A stretch of DNA of 16,681 nt from an uncultured Sporolactobacillus sp. (lineage in GTDB: Bacteria; Bacillota; Bacilli; Bacillales; Sporolactobacillaceae): NCBI GenBank assembly GCA_900543345.1, contig UQRJ01000031.1:1-16681 (forward strand), in the 5' to 3' direction. Shown here piece by piece: positions 6,226 through 13,986 of this stretch. The position numbers and the translations under genes are program-made. Each line of letters begins with the position of its first letter. The first letter of the stretch is position 1. The notes below the pieces were generated by a model. That model ran no database searches. It was not told the origin of the DNA and saw only the letters and a list, made by a program, of their open reading frames with translations.

Positions 6226-7527
6226 ATGAGAGGCGCGCTGGTTCAGACGCAGGCATTGAAGTTGAAAATGACGCCGGCATTGCTGCAGTCGGTGAAGCTG
6301 CTTCAGTTCAGTAACGAGCAATTATATGATTACGTGATGGAAAAGGCAATGGGCAATCCGCTGATTCGGGTGGAACGCAGCACCCGGCAGATGGCGGGAT
6401 TTTCCAGGACAGGCGGTGAAGCGCGAAGTGTAACGGACGTGATTGAGGAGACCGCACCGGCACCGATAGATTTTCGCGACAGGTTGCGCCGGCAACTGCA
6501 CCAAATGCAGCTTGAGCGAAATGTCGTCGTTGTCGCCGATTTTCTGATTGACAGTCTCGCCGAGAACGGTTATTTGGAGGATGACCCGGCTCCGCTGCTC
6601 GAGCGAGCCGGCTTCGATGAGCGTATCCGGCGGATCGCACTGGAGGCCTTGCAGTCGCTCGATCCGGCCGGCGTCGGCGCCCGCACACTCACCGAATGCC
6701 TGCTGCTCCAGCTGCGACGAGTAAAACCACGGCAAAAATTGGCGGAACTGATTTGCCGGCGCTATAGCGACTGCTTTATTTCCGATGATTGGCAGACTGT
6801 GAGGATGGAACTCGGGGTGAGCGAAGCGGCAATTGCCCGGGCGACAGAAGTCATCCGCCGCCTGAATCCCGATCCGCTTGGGTCGATCTATTCATCTGAA
6901 GCTCAATACATCGTTCCCGATCTAACGATCCGCCGGGTGGAAAACCATTTTTTATGCGAAATCGACGACGGCGATTTTCCAACCGTTTCGATCGATGAAG
7001 AGTATCGGGACGGCATTGATGCGCAAAGCCGCGAGGTTCGTGATTATCTTCGTGAAAAGCGGGCGGAAGCGAGAGGCCTGCTCACCGGAATTTCCCGGCG
7101 CAGACAGACGCTGCTGAAAATCGGCAGACTGCTAATCGAGCGTCAGCGGCGTTATTTTGAAACGGGAAAATGGGATACGCTGATCCCGTTTACGATGAAG
7201 CAGGCCGCAAGCAGCCTGTCTTTGCATGAATCAACCGTCAGTCGTGCCGTCGCGAATAAATATGTGCAGACGCCGTACGACCTCATTCCCTTGAAAAAAT
7301 TGTTTGTGCATGCTGGCGGGCGAAAGGGGGGGACGGTTTCCGCTATTCGTATCCAGGAAAAAATCCGTGGCTGGATCGACCGTGAGGATCCGCGTTCGCC
7401 GCTCTCCGATCGCCGGCTGAGTGAGCTACTCACAGCGGACGGCATGAAATGCTCGCGGCGTGCGGTTGCCAAGTACCGGATGATTTGCGGCATCGGCTCA
7501 ACGGCTAAGCGGAGAAAACGCGAATAA
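6226..7527 (+). CDS. rpoN: RNA polymerase sigma-54 factor (RpoN/SigL)
   Basis: 433 residues, full length (B. subtilis SigL about 436). Region I is the Gln/Leu-rich N-terminus (LVQTQALKLKMTPALLQSV, residues 5-23), the part that contacts enhancer-binding ATPases. The promoter-binding helix-turn-helix lies at about 327-346 (SLHESTVSRAVANKY). The RpoN box SRRAVAKYR (410-418), which binds the -24 element, is near the C-terminus. Sigma-54 in Bacilli drives amino-acid, levanase and acetoin genes together with activators such as RocR, LevR and AcoR. The ATG has GAGGTG 7 bp upstream. It lies just upstream of cggR, the Listeria order. I saw no -24/-12 promoter in this window, so its targets lie elsewhere. 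Confidence 0.96.
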   Translation: MRGALVQTQALKLKMTPALLQSVKLLQFSNEQLYDYVMEKAMGNPLIRVERSTRQMAGFSRTGGEARSVTDVIEETAPAPIDFRDRLRRQLHQMQLERNVVVVADFLIDSLAENGYLEDDPAPLLERAGFDERIRRIALEALQSLDPAGVGARTLTECLLLQLRRVKPRQKLAELICRRYSDCFISDDWQTVRMELGVSEAAIARATEVIRRLNPDPLGSIYSSEAQYIVPDLTIRRVENHFLCEIDDGDFPTVSIDEEYRDGIDAQSREVRDYLREKRAEARGLLTGISRRRQTLLKIGRLLIERQRRYFETGKWDTLIPFTMKQAASSLSLHESTVSRAVANKYVQTPYDLIPLKKLFVHAGGRKGGTVSAIRIQEKIRGWIDREDPRSPLSDRRLSELLTADGMKCSRRAVAKYRMICGIGSTAKRRKRE

Positions 7528-7811
7528 GACGGGGATATAAAGACAACTGCAACGCACGATCATGGGGACAATTTGCGTCCCCAGGCAAAAGAAAACAATG
7601 CCGAAAGCACACGATTTATGTTTTATTCCGCCGCATCCGGGGAATACTTAAAGTGAATAGGATCGGGGGCACGGCGGCGGAGAAGCGAATATTTTTCCAA
7701 ATATCCGCGCGGCCTGCTACCTCTTGGCGAGCGCGCTGGATCAATATATTTCATTTGTGTGACGAATCTGCGTCAATGAATCGTTCCCTTTGAAGATTTA
7801 GCGGTTTGATC
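7528..7811. other. Gene-free stretch between rpoN and the cggR promoter
   Basis: No credible gene. It contains a hairpin TGGGGAC/GTCCCCA (7563-7569/7577-7583, 7-nt loop) with no T-run, too weak in this form to call a classical terminator. A larger dyad follows: CCGCCG (7628-7633) with CGGCGG (7672-7677), and inside it ATCC with GGAT. A small ATATTT/AAATAT hairpin lies near 7690-7708. These could end the rpoN transcript or form an RNA; neither is shown. Confidence 0.5.
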
Positions 7812-7840
7812 TTGCCATGAGTCTTTGAAGTTGGTATTAT
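7812..7840 (+). promoter_or_regulatory. Promoter of the cggR-gapA operon
   Basis: TTGCCA (7812-7817) and TATTAT (7835-7840) have a 17-bp spacer. The predicted start is near 7847, just before the CggR operator. Confidence 0.8.
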
Positions 7841-7855
7841 GAACAGTGGAGCAGA

Positions 7856-7891
7856 TGGGACATAAAATGACTAGGTGGGACGTATTTCGGA
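7856..7891 (+). promoter_or_regulatory. CggR operator
   Basis: Two half-sites 20 bp apart: TGGGAC-N6-TGAC, 4 bp, then TGGGAC-N6-CGGA. This follows the B. subtilis CggR operator CGGGAC-N6-TGTC-N4-CGGGAC-N6-TGTC, with the second arm more degenerate. It lies downstream of the promoter, where bound CggR acts as a roadblock until fructose-1,6-bisphosphate weakens its binding. Confidence 0.8.
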
Positions 7892-7920
7892 CCGTTCCAA
7901 GGTCAATCGAGGGGGACGCT

Positions 7921-8955
7921 GTGGAACACTTGCTTGATCTTCAGAAAAAGCTCATCCCTGATGTCTTAGACATAATGTCCAGCCGCTACCGCATCCTTCA
8001 ATCTCTTCTTTTTCTTCAACCAATCGGCAGACGCAGTTTATCCTCACACTTGGGAATGACGGAACGCGTGCTGCGCGGAGAGGTGACCTTTCTCAGCCGA
8101 CAGGGACTGATCCATATGGCGTCAAGCGGCATGTATCTGACGAACAACGGGGAAGCCGTTGTCAAACAACTGGGAACCGCGATGAAGAATATCTCGGGTT
8201 TGAGGGAAATGGAAAATCAACTGGAAAACGTCCTCGGTGTTTCCAAAGCTGTTGTCGTGTCCGGCGACAGCGATCAGTACCCGCTGGTCCGAAAAGAAAT
8301 CGGACTTGCTTGCGTCAAAGAGATCGAGCATTACCTGGTCGATGAAAATATCATCGCAGTCACCGGCGGCTCGACACTTGCGGCTGCTGCCGATATGATG
8401 CATCCTTTCAAGAGGGCGCACCGCAAACTTCTCTTCGTGTCCGCCCGAGGCGGGTTAGGCGAGAAAGCCGAAAATCAGGCCAATACGATCTGTGCGAAAA
8501 TGGCCGAACGGGCTGAGGGACACTATCATCTGCTCCATGTTCCGGATCAGCTGAGCGATGAATCCTACCACAGTCTGATGGAAGAACCAAGTATTCATCA
8601 GATCCTGGAGCTTCTTCACAGTGCGACGATTGTCGTTCACGGAATCGGGAATGCCCGGGTCATGGCTATTCGCCGCCATAGCGACGAGGCGCTGCTCAGA
8701 GAGATCAACGAGAAGCAAGCTGTGGCCGAAGCTTTCGGTTATTTCTTCGATCGGACGGGCCGAGTGGTCTATAAGGTTCAGACGATCGGACTGCAGTGGG
8801 AAGATCTTTTCGGCGCACGGTCCGTGATTGCCGTAGCCGGCGGCAAATCGAAGGCGGAGGCAATCAGGGCTTATTTCAAAAGGGGTCCGGATTCCGTTTT
8901 GATAACGGATGAAGGCGCCGCGCAAGAGATTTTAAAAAATTTCCAAACCATCTAG
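7921..8955 (+). CDS. cggR: Central glycolytic genes regulator CggR
   Basis: 344 residues (B. subtilis 340). The GTG start at 7921 was chosen because GAGGGGG lies 5 bp upstream and the product then aligns with B. subtilis CggR from residue 1 (EHLLDLQKKLIPDVL). An earlier in-frame GTG at 7846 coincides with the predicted transcription start and would make the operator coding. The N-terminal winged helix (about 30-70) has the conserved IGRRSLSSHLGMTERVLRGEV. The C-terminal SorC-type sugar-phosphate domain has VSGDSDQ, AVTGGSTLA, ARGGLGE, QANTICAKMAE and the end motif VLITDEGAA. It represses its own operon in the absence of glycolytic flux. gapA begins 15 bp after its stop. Confidence 0.95.
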   Translation: MEHLLDLQKKLIPDVLDIMSSRYRILQSLLFLQPIGRRSLSSHLGMTERVLRGEVTFLSRQGLIHMASSGMYLTNNGEAVVKQLGTAMKNISGLREMENQLENVLGVSKAVVVSGDSDQYPLVRKEIGLACVKEIEHYLVDENIIAVTGGSTLAAAADMMHPFKRAHRKLLFVSARGGLGEKAENQANTICAKMAERAEGHYHLLHVPDQLSDESYHSLMEEPSIHQILELLHSATIVVHGIGNARVMAIRRHSDEALLREINEKQAVAEAFGYFFDRTGRVVYKVQTIGLQWEDLFGARSVIAVAGGKSKAEAIRAYFKRGPDSVLITDEGAAQEILKNFQTI

Positions 8956-8970
8956 GAGGTCATCTTCGAA

Positions 8971-9978
8971 ATGACAGTAAAAGTAGGTATTAACGGATTC
9001 GGACGCATCGGTCGCTTGGCTTTCAGAAGGATTCAGAATGTTCCCGAACTGGAAGTTGTTGCGGTCAACGACTTAACTGACCCGGCGATGCTGGCCAACC
9101 TGCTGAAATATGATACGACTCAGGGCCGTTTCGACGGCGAAGTCAAGGTCGAGGAAGGTTACTTTGTCGTAAACGGCAAGAAAGTTAAAGTCCTGTCGCA
9201 GCGCGATCCCGCGCAGCTTCCGTGGGGTGAGCTCGGCGTTGATATCGTCCTCGAATGCACCGGCTTCTTTACCTCTAAAGATAAAGCAGAAGCTCACCTC
9301 AAAGGCGGCGCGAAGAAAGTCGTTATTTCCGCACCGGCCAAAGGCGATATGAAGACCATCGTATTTAACGTCAATCATCAGACATTGGACGGCTCCGAAA
9401 CGGTCATTTCCGGTGCGTCCTGCACAACGAATTCACTGGCTCCGGTCGCTAAAGTGCTTAACGACAAGTTCGGTATTGAAAAAGGCCTGATGACGACGGT
9501 CCACGCTTATACCGGCGACCAGATGACGCTGGATGGCCCGCACAGAAAAGGCGATCTGCGCCGTGCCCGCGCCGCAGCGGAAAACATCGTTCCGGCCTCT
9601 TCCGGTGCTGCAAAAGCAGTTGCACTTGTTATTCCTGAACTCAAAGGCAAATTCGACGGATCCGCTCAGCGTGTTCCGGTAAAGTCCGGTTCGACGACGC
9701 TCTTGTATGCGACGTTGAAGAAGAGAACGACTGTGGAAGAAATCAACGCAGCAATGAAAGCAGCAACGAACGAAACGCTTGGTTATAACGAAGATCCGAT
9801 CGTTTCTTCCGACGTTATCGGTATAACTTACGGCTCGCTGTTCGATGCAACGCAGACGAAGATTCTCGATGTCGACGGCAAGCAGCTCGTTCAGGTTGTT
9901 GCTTGGTACGACAACGAAATGTCCTATACTTCTCAGCTTGTTCGGACACTCGAATATTTTGCTAAACTGACCAAATAA
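8971..9978 (+). CDS. gapA: Glyceraldehyde-3-phosphate dehydrogenase, NAD-dependent
   Basis: 335 residues. Catalytic Cys151 lies in SGASCTTNSLAP and His178 in TVHAYTGDQ. The NAD-binding motif INGFGRIGR is at 7-15, and Asp34 (VNDLTD) favours NAD over NADP. It catalyses the oxidative phosphorylation step of glycolysis. The sequence has LAFRRIQ, HAYTGDQMTLDGPHRKGD and EMSYTSQLVRTLEYF, which are features of staphylococcal and Lactobacillales GapA. B. subtilis GapA instead has HSYTNDQ and ESGYSNRV. AGGAGGT overlaps the cggR stop and lies 10 bp from the ATG. It is followed by a strong hairpin before pgk, which may raise gapA mRNA over the distal genes. Confidence 0.97.
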   Translation: MTVKVGINGFGRIGRLAFRRIQNVPELEVVAVNDLTDPAMLANLLKYDTTQGRFDGEVKVEEGYFVVNGKKVKVLSQRDPAQLPWGELGVDIVLECTGFFTSKDKAEAHLKGGAKKVVISAPAKGDMKTIVFNVNHQTLDGSETVISGASCTTNSLAPVAKVLNDKFGIEKGLMTTVHAYTGDQMTLDGPHRKGDLRRARAAAENIVPASSGAAKAVALVIPELKGKFDGSAQRVPVKSGSTTLLYATLKKRTTVEEINAAMKAATNETLGYNEDPIVSSDVIGITYGSLFDATQTKILDVDGKQLVQVVAWYDNEMSYTSQLVRTLEYFAKLTK

Positions 9979-10006
9979 GTTCGGCAAGTCATTATGAATA
10001 GACTTG

Positions 10007-10040
10007 AATAGCGGAAACAAAATTGTTTCCGCTATTTTCT
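10007..10040 (+). terminator. Intra-operon terminator between gapA and pgk
   Basis: A perfect 12-bp stem AATAGCGGAAAC/GTTTCCGCTATT (10007-10018 with 10025-10036) has a 6-nt loop and runs into TTTTCT. The 145-bp gap also holds an imperfect hairpin at 10051-10079. No convincing pgk promoter follows, so partial read-through or mRNA 3'-end protection is likely. Confidence 0.75.
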
Positions 10041-10123
10041 CGGTTAGAGGCTTTTTCCGGTCGTTATCGGACGGAAAAGTGTCGAAACCGAATCATTGAA
10101 CAAAGCGGAAAGAGGGAATTCAT

Positions 10124-11311
10124 ATGGCGAAGAAAACCATTCGAGACATTGATGTCAAAGGGAAAAGGGTCTTCTGCCGCTGCGATTTCAATGTGCCGCT
10201 TGACGGCAAGAAAGTTACCGACGATACGCGCATTGTAGCTGCACTGCCGACGATTAAGTACTTGATTGAACACGGTGCCCGGTTGATTCTTGCTTCTCAT
10301 CTCGGTCGTCCGACACCGGAGAATAAGGAATCGCTGCGCATGAATCCGGTGGCTGAACGACTGAGTCAATTACTTGGCAAGCCGGTAGCGAAGGCCGATC
10401 AGGTCGTCGGACCGGAAGTTGAAGCCGCCGCAGCGAAACTGAAAGACGGCGACGTCCTGCTGCTGGAGAACGTACGGTTTGAAAAGGGCGAGAAAAAGAA
10501 CGATCCCGAACTGGCCAAAGCTTTTGCTTCCCTGGCTGACATCTATGTCAACGATGCGTTTGGAACGGCGCACCGTGCGCACGCGTCGACCGAAGGCATC
10601 ACCCATTACCTGCCGGCCGTTGCCGGATTCCTGATGGAAAAAGAGCTGAAGATCCTGCAGGCTTCGCTTGAGCATCCGAAGCATCCGTTTACGGCGATTA
10701 TCGGCGGTGCAAAAGTGACTGACAAGATCGGTGTTATCGAAAATTTACTGGACAAAGTCGATACGTTGATCGTCGGCGGCGGACTCTCCTATACGTTTGT
10801 CAAGGCTCAGGGATATGGTATCGGATCGTCGTTACTCGATGCCGATAAATTGGAGATGGCCAAGGGATTCCTGAAGACCGCCAAGGAAAAAGGTGTGAAA
10901 TTCCTGACGCCGATCGATACGGTCATTGCCGATAAATTTGCGGCCGATGCCAATGTCAAAACGGTTGATATCGACAAAATACCGGATGGCTGGATCGGTG
11001 TGGACATCGGACCGAAGACCGTTGCCTTGTATGCCGATGCGATTAAAAGTTCGCAACTCGTTGTCTGGAACGGACCGATGGGCGTCTTCGAAATGGATCC
11101 GTTTGCTAAGGGGACCGAAGAAGTCGCCAAAGCGTTGGCCGAAGCGAAAGATGCGACGACGATTATCGGCGGCGGTGATTCGGCAGCGGCGGTGGCCAAG
11201 TTCCATTTGTCGGATAAGATGACCCACATCTCCACCGGCGGCGGTGCATCGCTTGAATTGATGGAAGGCAAGATCCTGCCCGGCGTCGCCGCGCTGAACG
11301 ATGCGGACTGA
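10124..11311 (+). CDS. pgk: Phosphoglycerate kinase
   Basis: 395 residues, typical of bacterial PGK (about 394). The N-terminal substrate-binding domain has RCDFNVPLDG (19-28), the Arg-containing LASHLGRP and the hinge region LLENVRFEKGEKKN. The C-terminal nucleotide domain has IIGGAKVTDKIGVI, VWNGPMGVFE and the glycine loop IIGGGDSAAAV. It transfers phosphate from 1,3-bisphosphoglycerate to ADP. AAAGAGGG lies 8 bp before the ATG. It comes 145 bp after gapA behind a hairpin and 32 bp before tpiA. Confidence 0.98.
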   Translation: MAKKTIRDIDVKGKRVFCRCDFNVPLDGKKVTDDTRIVAALPTIKYLIEHGARLILASHLGRPTPENKESLRMNPVAERLSQLLGKPVAKADQVVGPEVEAAAAKLKDGDVLLLENVRFEKGEKKNDPELAKAFASLADIYVNDAFGTAHRAHASTEGITHYLPAVAGFLMEKELKILQASLEHPKHPFTAIIGGAKVTDKIGVIENLLDKVDTLIVGGGLSYTFVKAQGYGIGSSLLDADKLEMAKGFLKTAKEKGVKFLTPIDTVIADKFAADANVKTVDIDKIPDGWIGVDIGPKTVALYADAIKSSQLVVWNGPMGVFEMDPFAKGTEEVAKALAEAKDATTIIGGGDSAAAVAKFHLSDKMTHISTGGGASLELMEGKILPGVAALNDAD

Positions 11312-11343
11312 CGGGCAAACTGCTGAAAGAAGGAGTGTCTGAT

Positions 11344-12105
11344 ATGTCGCGCAAACCAATTATTGCCGGAAACTGGAAAATGAACAAGACGGTGAAAGAA
11401 GCTCATGCTTTTGTTGAGGCTGTCAAGGATAAAGTACCGGCTCCCGATGTCGTCGATTCGGTTGTTGCCGCGCCGTTTATCGATCTTGATCGGATTGTGG
11501 CCGATGCCAAGGGATCCGATCTGAAGATTGGTGCCGAAAATGTACATTTTAAAGACTCAGGCGCGTTTACCGGCGAAGTCAGCCCGCTCATGCTGGAAGA
11601 TTTGGGCGTGGACTACGTTATCATCGGTCATTCCGAACGACGAGCCTATTTTGCCGAAACTGACGATACAGTCAATAAAAAAGTCCTTGCGGCACTGGCC
11701 CATCACTTACTGCCGATTTTCTGCGTCGGCGAATCACTCGACGAACGGGAAGGCGGCAGATGGCAGACGGTGATCAAGAATCAGGTGACGAAGGCGTTTG
11801 CCGGCGTACCGGCGGATCAGGTTCCGCCGATTGTCGTCGCTTACGAACCGATTTGGGCGATTGGGACCGGCAAATCGGCGACGGCCGAGATTGCTGAAGA
11901 AGTCGCCGGATTTATCCGCGGCACTATTGCTGAACTGTATGATCAGAAAACGGCCGATCAAGTCCGCATTCAGTACGGCGGGAGTGTCAAGCCGGCAAAT
12001 ATTGCAAACTTTCTCACGCAACCGGATATCGACGGTGCGCTGGTCGGCGGCGCGAGCCTGCAGCCGGAATCATTCCTGGCACTGCTTGAGGCGGCAAAGA
12101 ACTGA
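11344..12105 (+). CDS. tpiA: Triose-phosphate isomerase
   Basis: 253 residues, the family length. Active-site residues are visible: Lys12 in AGNWKMN, the catalytic His in VIGHSERR, the catalytic Glu in AYEPIWAIGTG (the last residues begin the flexible loop), and the phosphate-binding YGGSVKPAN and DGALVGGASL. The ATG at 11344 follows AAGGAG by 8 bp. A GTG nine bases upstream overlaps that site and is rejected. It interconverts dihydroxyacetone phosphate and glyceraldehyde-3-phosphate as a cytoplasmic dimer. In Bacillus, Listeria and Staphylococcus it is followed directly by pgm; here it is followed by eno. Confidence 0.98.
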   Translation: MSRKPIIAGNWKMNKTVKEAHAFVEAVKDKVPAPDVVDSVVAAPFIDLDRIVADAKGSDLKIGAENVHFKDSGAFTGEVSPLMLEDLGVDYVIIGHSERRAYFAETDDTVNKKVLAALAHHLLPIFCVGESLDEREGGRWQTVIKNQVTKAFAGVPADQVPPIVVAYEPIWAIGTGKSATAEIAEEVAGFIRGTIAELYDQKTADQVRIQYGGSVKPANIANFLTQPDIDGALVGGASLQPESFLALLEAAKN

Positions 12106-12225
12106 GAGACTGTCCTTAAATACTTAATGTTATTCATCTGCATCCGCAAGCCGGCTTTGTCCGGACATTGACGGCATTCGGACGCGGTTTTTCGAAAAAA
12201 AAGATGGGATAAGGAGAGAGATCGA

Positions 12226-13515
12226 ATGTCTCAAATTACTGATGTATATGCCCGCGAAGTACTTGATTCGCGCGGCAATCCGACGGTTGAAGTCGAGATT
12301 CACACCGAAGACGGCGGTTTTGGCCGCGCCCTCGTTCCGAGTGGTGCGTCGACCGGCGAACACGAAGCTGTTGAGCTGCGTGACGGCGATAAGAACCGTT
12401 TCGGCGGTAAGGGCGTTTTGAAAGCTGTCAACAATGTCAATGAGGTCATTGCACCGAAAGTTGTCGGCCTGGAAGTTTCCGAACAGGTCGCTCTTGACAA
12501 AACGATGATTGAACTGGACGGTACAGAAAACAAAGGCAAACTCGGCGCCAACGCCATTCTTGGCGTCTCGCTGGCTGCTGCCAATGCGGCTGCCGATGAA
12601 CTCGGCGTTCCGCTCTATCGTTATCTTGGCGGCGTGAATACGAAGGTTCTGCCGACACCGATGATGAACATTCTTAACGGTGGCAAGCACGCAGACAACA
12701 GCGTCGATTTCCAAGAGTTCATGATCATGCCGGTCGGTGCAAAGTCAATCCGCGAAGCAGTACGCATTGGTGCGGAAGTTTATCATGCACTGAAATCGGT
12801 TCTGTCGGCGAAAGGCCATCTGACCGCCGTCGGCGACGAAGGCGGCTTTGCTCCGAACCTGAAGAACAACGAAGAAGTGCTGAATACAATCATCGAGGCC
12901 ATTCAGAAGGCCGGCTACAAGCCGGGCGATGACGTCAAGCTGGCCATCGATCCCGCTTCCTCGGAATTGTACGATGAGAAAACCGGCAAGTACAATTTCA
13001 AAGGCGAGGGCGTTGTGCGGACAACGGATGAAATGATCGACTACTATAAGAAGCTAGTCGACGAATTCCCGATTATTTCGATCGAAGACGGCCTGGACGA
13101 AAACGACTGGGAAGGCTGGCAGAAACTGACCAAAACACTCGGCGACCGCGTACAACTGGTCGGCGACGACTTGTTTGTAACCAACACCGATTACCTGAAA
13201 AAGGGCATCGACATGGGTGTAGCCAATGCCATCCTGATCAAGGTCAACCAGATCGGTACGTTAACGGAAACGTTGAACGCAATTGAAATGGCGCAGAAAG
13301 CCGGCTATGCGGCCGTTGTTTCGCACCGCTCCGGTGAGACGGAAGACACGTCGATCGCCGACATTGTTGTCGCGACGAACGCCGGCGAGATCAAGACCGG
13401 ATCACTGGCCAGAACCGACCGTATTGCTAAGTACAATCAGTTGATGCGGATCGAAGACGGCTTGGACGACGTCGCACAATATCTCGGCAACGATTCGTTC
13501 TATAACATTAAATAA
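12226..13515 (+). CDS. eno: Enolase
   Basis: 429 residues (B. subtilis 430). Motifs: DSRGNPTVEVE, the mobile loop PSGASTGEHEA, the Mg2+ ligand region LAIDPASSELYD and SIEDGLDENDW, the family signature ILIKVNQIGTLTET, and SHRSGETEDT. It converts 2-phosphoglycerate to phosphoenolpyruvate and in some Bacilli also sits in an RNA-degrading complex. AAGGAGAG lies 8 bp before the ATG. The 120-bp gap from tpiA holds a palindrome TGTCCGGACA (12158-12167) but no clear promoter. The phosphoglycerate mutase normally encoded in this gap is missing, so the enzyme supplying its substrate must be encoded elsewhere. Confidence 0.98.
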   Translation: MSQITDVYAREVLDSRGNPTVEVEIHTEDGGFGRALVPSGASTGEHEAVELRDGDKNRFGGKGVLKAVNNVNEVIAPKVVGLEVSEQVALDKTMIELDGTENKGKLGANAILGVSLAAANAAADELGVPLYRYLGGVNTKVLPTPMMNILNGGKHADNSVDFQEFMIMPVGAKSIREAVRIGAEVYHALKSVLSAKGHLTAVGDEGGFAPNLKNNEEVLNTIIEAIQKAGYKPGDDVKLAIDPASSELYDEKTGKYNFKGEGVVRTTDEMIDYYKKLVDEFPIISIEDGLDENDWEGWQKLTKTLGDRVQLVGDDLFVTNTDYLKKGIDMGVANAILIKVNQIGTLTETLNAIEMAQKAGYAAVVSHRSGETEDTSIADIVVATNAGEIKTGSLARTDRIAKYNQLMRIEDGLDDVAQYLGNDSFYNIK

Positions 13516-13549
13516 ACATCAAAAGGACAGTGACATGCTCTTTTGATGT
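13516..13549 (+). terminator. Stem-loop directly after eno
   Basis: A perfect 10-bp stem ACATCAAAAG/CTTTTGATGT with a 14-nt loop begins at the eno stop. There is no good T-run after it, so it may stabilise the mRNA end or act as a weak terminator ahead of the stronger one downstream. Confidence 0.55.
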
Positions 13550-13570
13550 ATGAGTTTTGATTAAAGTCTT

Positions 13571-13638
13571 GAGCCATCTTATGGCCCCAGAGAGTTAATG
13601 TTTGTTAACTCAGAGGCCATGAGTTGGCTCTTTTTTTA
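13571..13638 (+). terminator. Compound hairpin terminator of the glycolytic operon
   Basis: Three stacked stems are separated by small internal loops: GAGCCA/TGGCTC (13571-13576/13625-13630), ATGGCC/GGCCAT (13581-13586/13615-13620) and GAGTTAA/TTAACTC (13592-13598/13605-13611). The structure runs straight into seven Ts. Confidence 0.85.
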
Positions 13639-13647
13639 TGATTTGAA

Positions 13648-13986
13648 TTGATTTATGAGACAACCAACTGGAAAAGCCTAGTAGTCGTAGGATTCTTTGC
13701 AGCTGGCGGTGTCTGGCAATTAGGACTTTCCATTTTGACAACCTTCTTCCCAAATGCAAAAGGGAAAGTGACAAGTTATTATAGTTTTGCCGCGGCATTA
13801 TCTTATTGGATCGGGCCGGCCCTTTGCTCTATTTTAATAACTGATGAGCCCAGGAGCATTAATAATGCTTTCTGGTTGGATATTGTTATAACATTCATGG
13901 GAATTGTCGCTGCCTTAATCGTATATATAAAAGGAAAGAGTCGTAAAAATGCGGCCGTTAAAATAATGACTGGAAAGAAACTTTAA
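13648..13986 (+). pseudogene. C-terminal remnant of an MFS transporter
   Basis: About 110 residues with three hydrophobic segments and the fingerprint VWQLGLSILTTFFPNAKGK, followed by Tyr/Ser-rich SYYSFAAALSYW. This looks like the last third of a major facilitator superfamily transporter; the family has about 400 residues. There is no ATG with a ribosome site; the frame opens at a TTG just after a stop, immediately behind the eno terminator. The N-terminal two-thirds are absent, so a deletion or insertion breakpoint lies near 13640. The sequence is clearly more AT-rich than the glycolytic genes. The substrate cannot be told. Confidence 0.65.

Noticed and set aside
9433..10020. 195-codon frame opposite gapA, and similar long antisense frames under pgk, tpiA and eno
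   Set aside because: They are shadows of strongly biased codon use in the glycolytic genes, without ribosome sites or family motifs.
12168..12196. Separate eno promoter starting at TTGACG
   Set aside because: No -10-like sequence lies 16-18 bp downstream.
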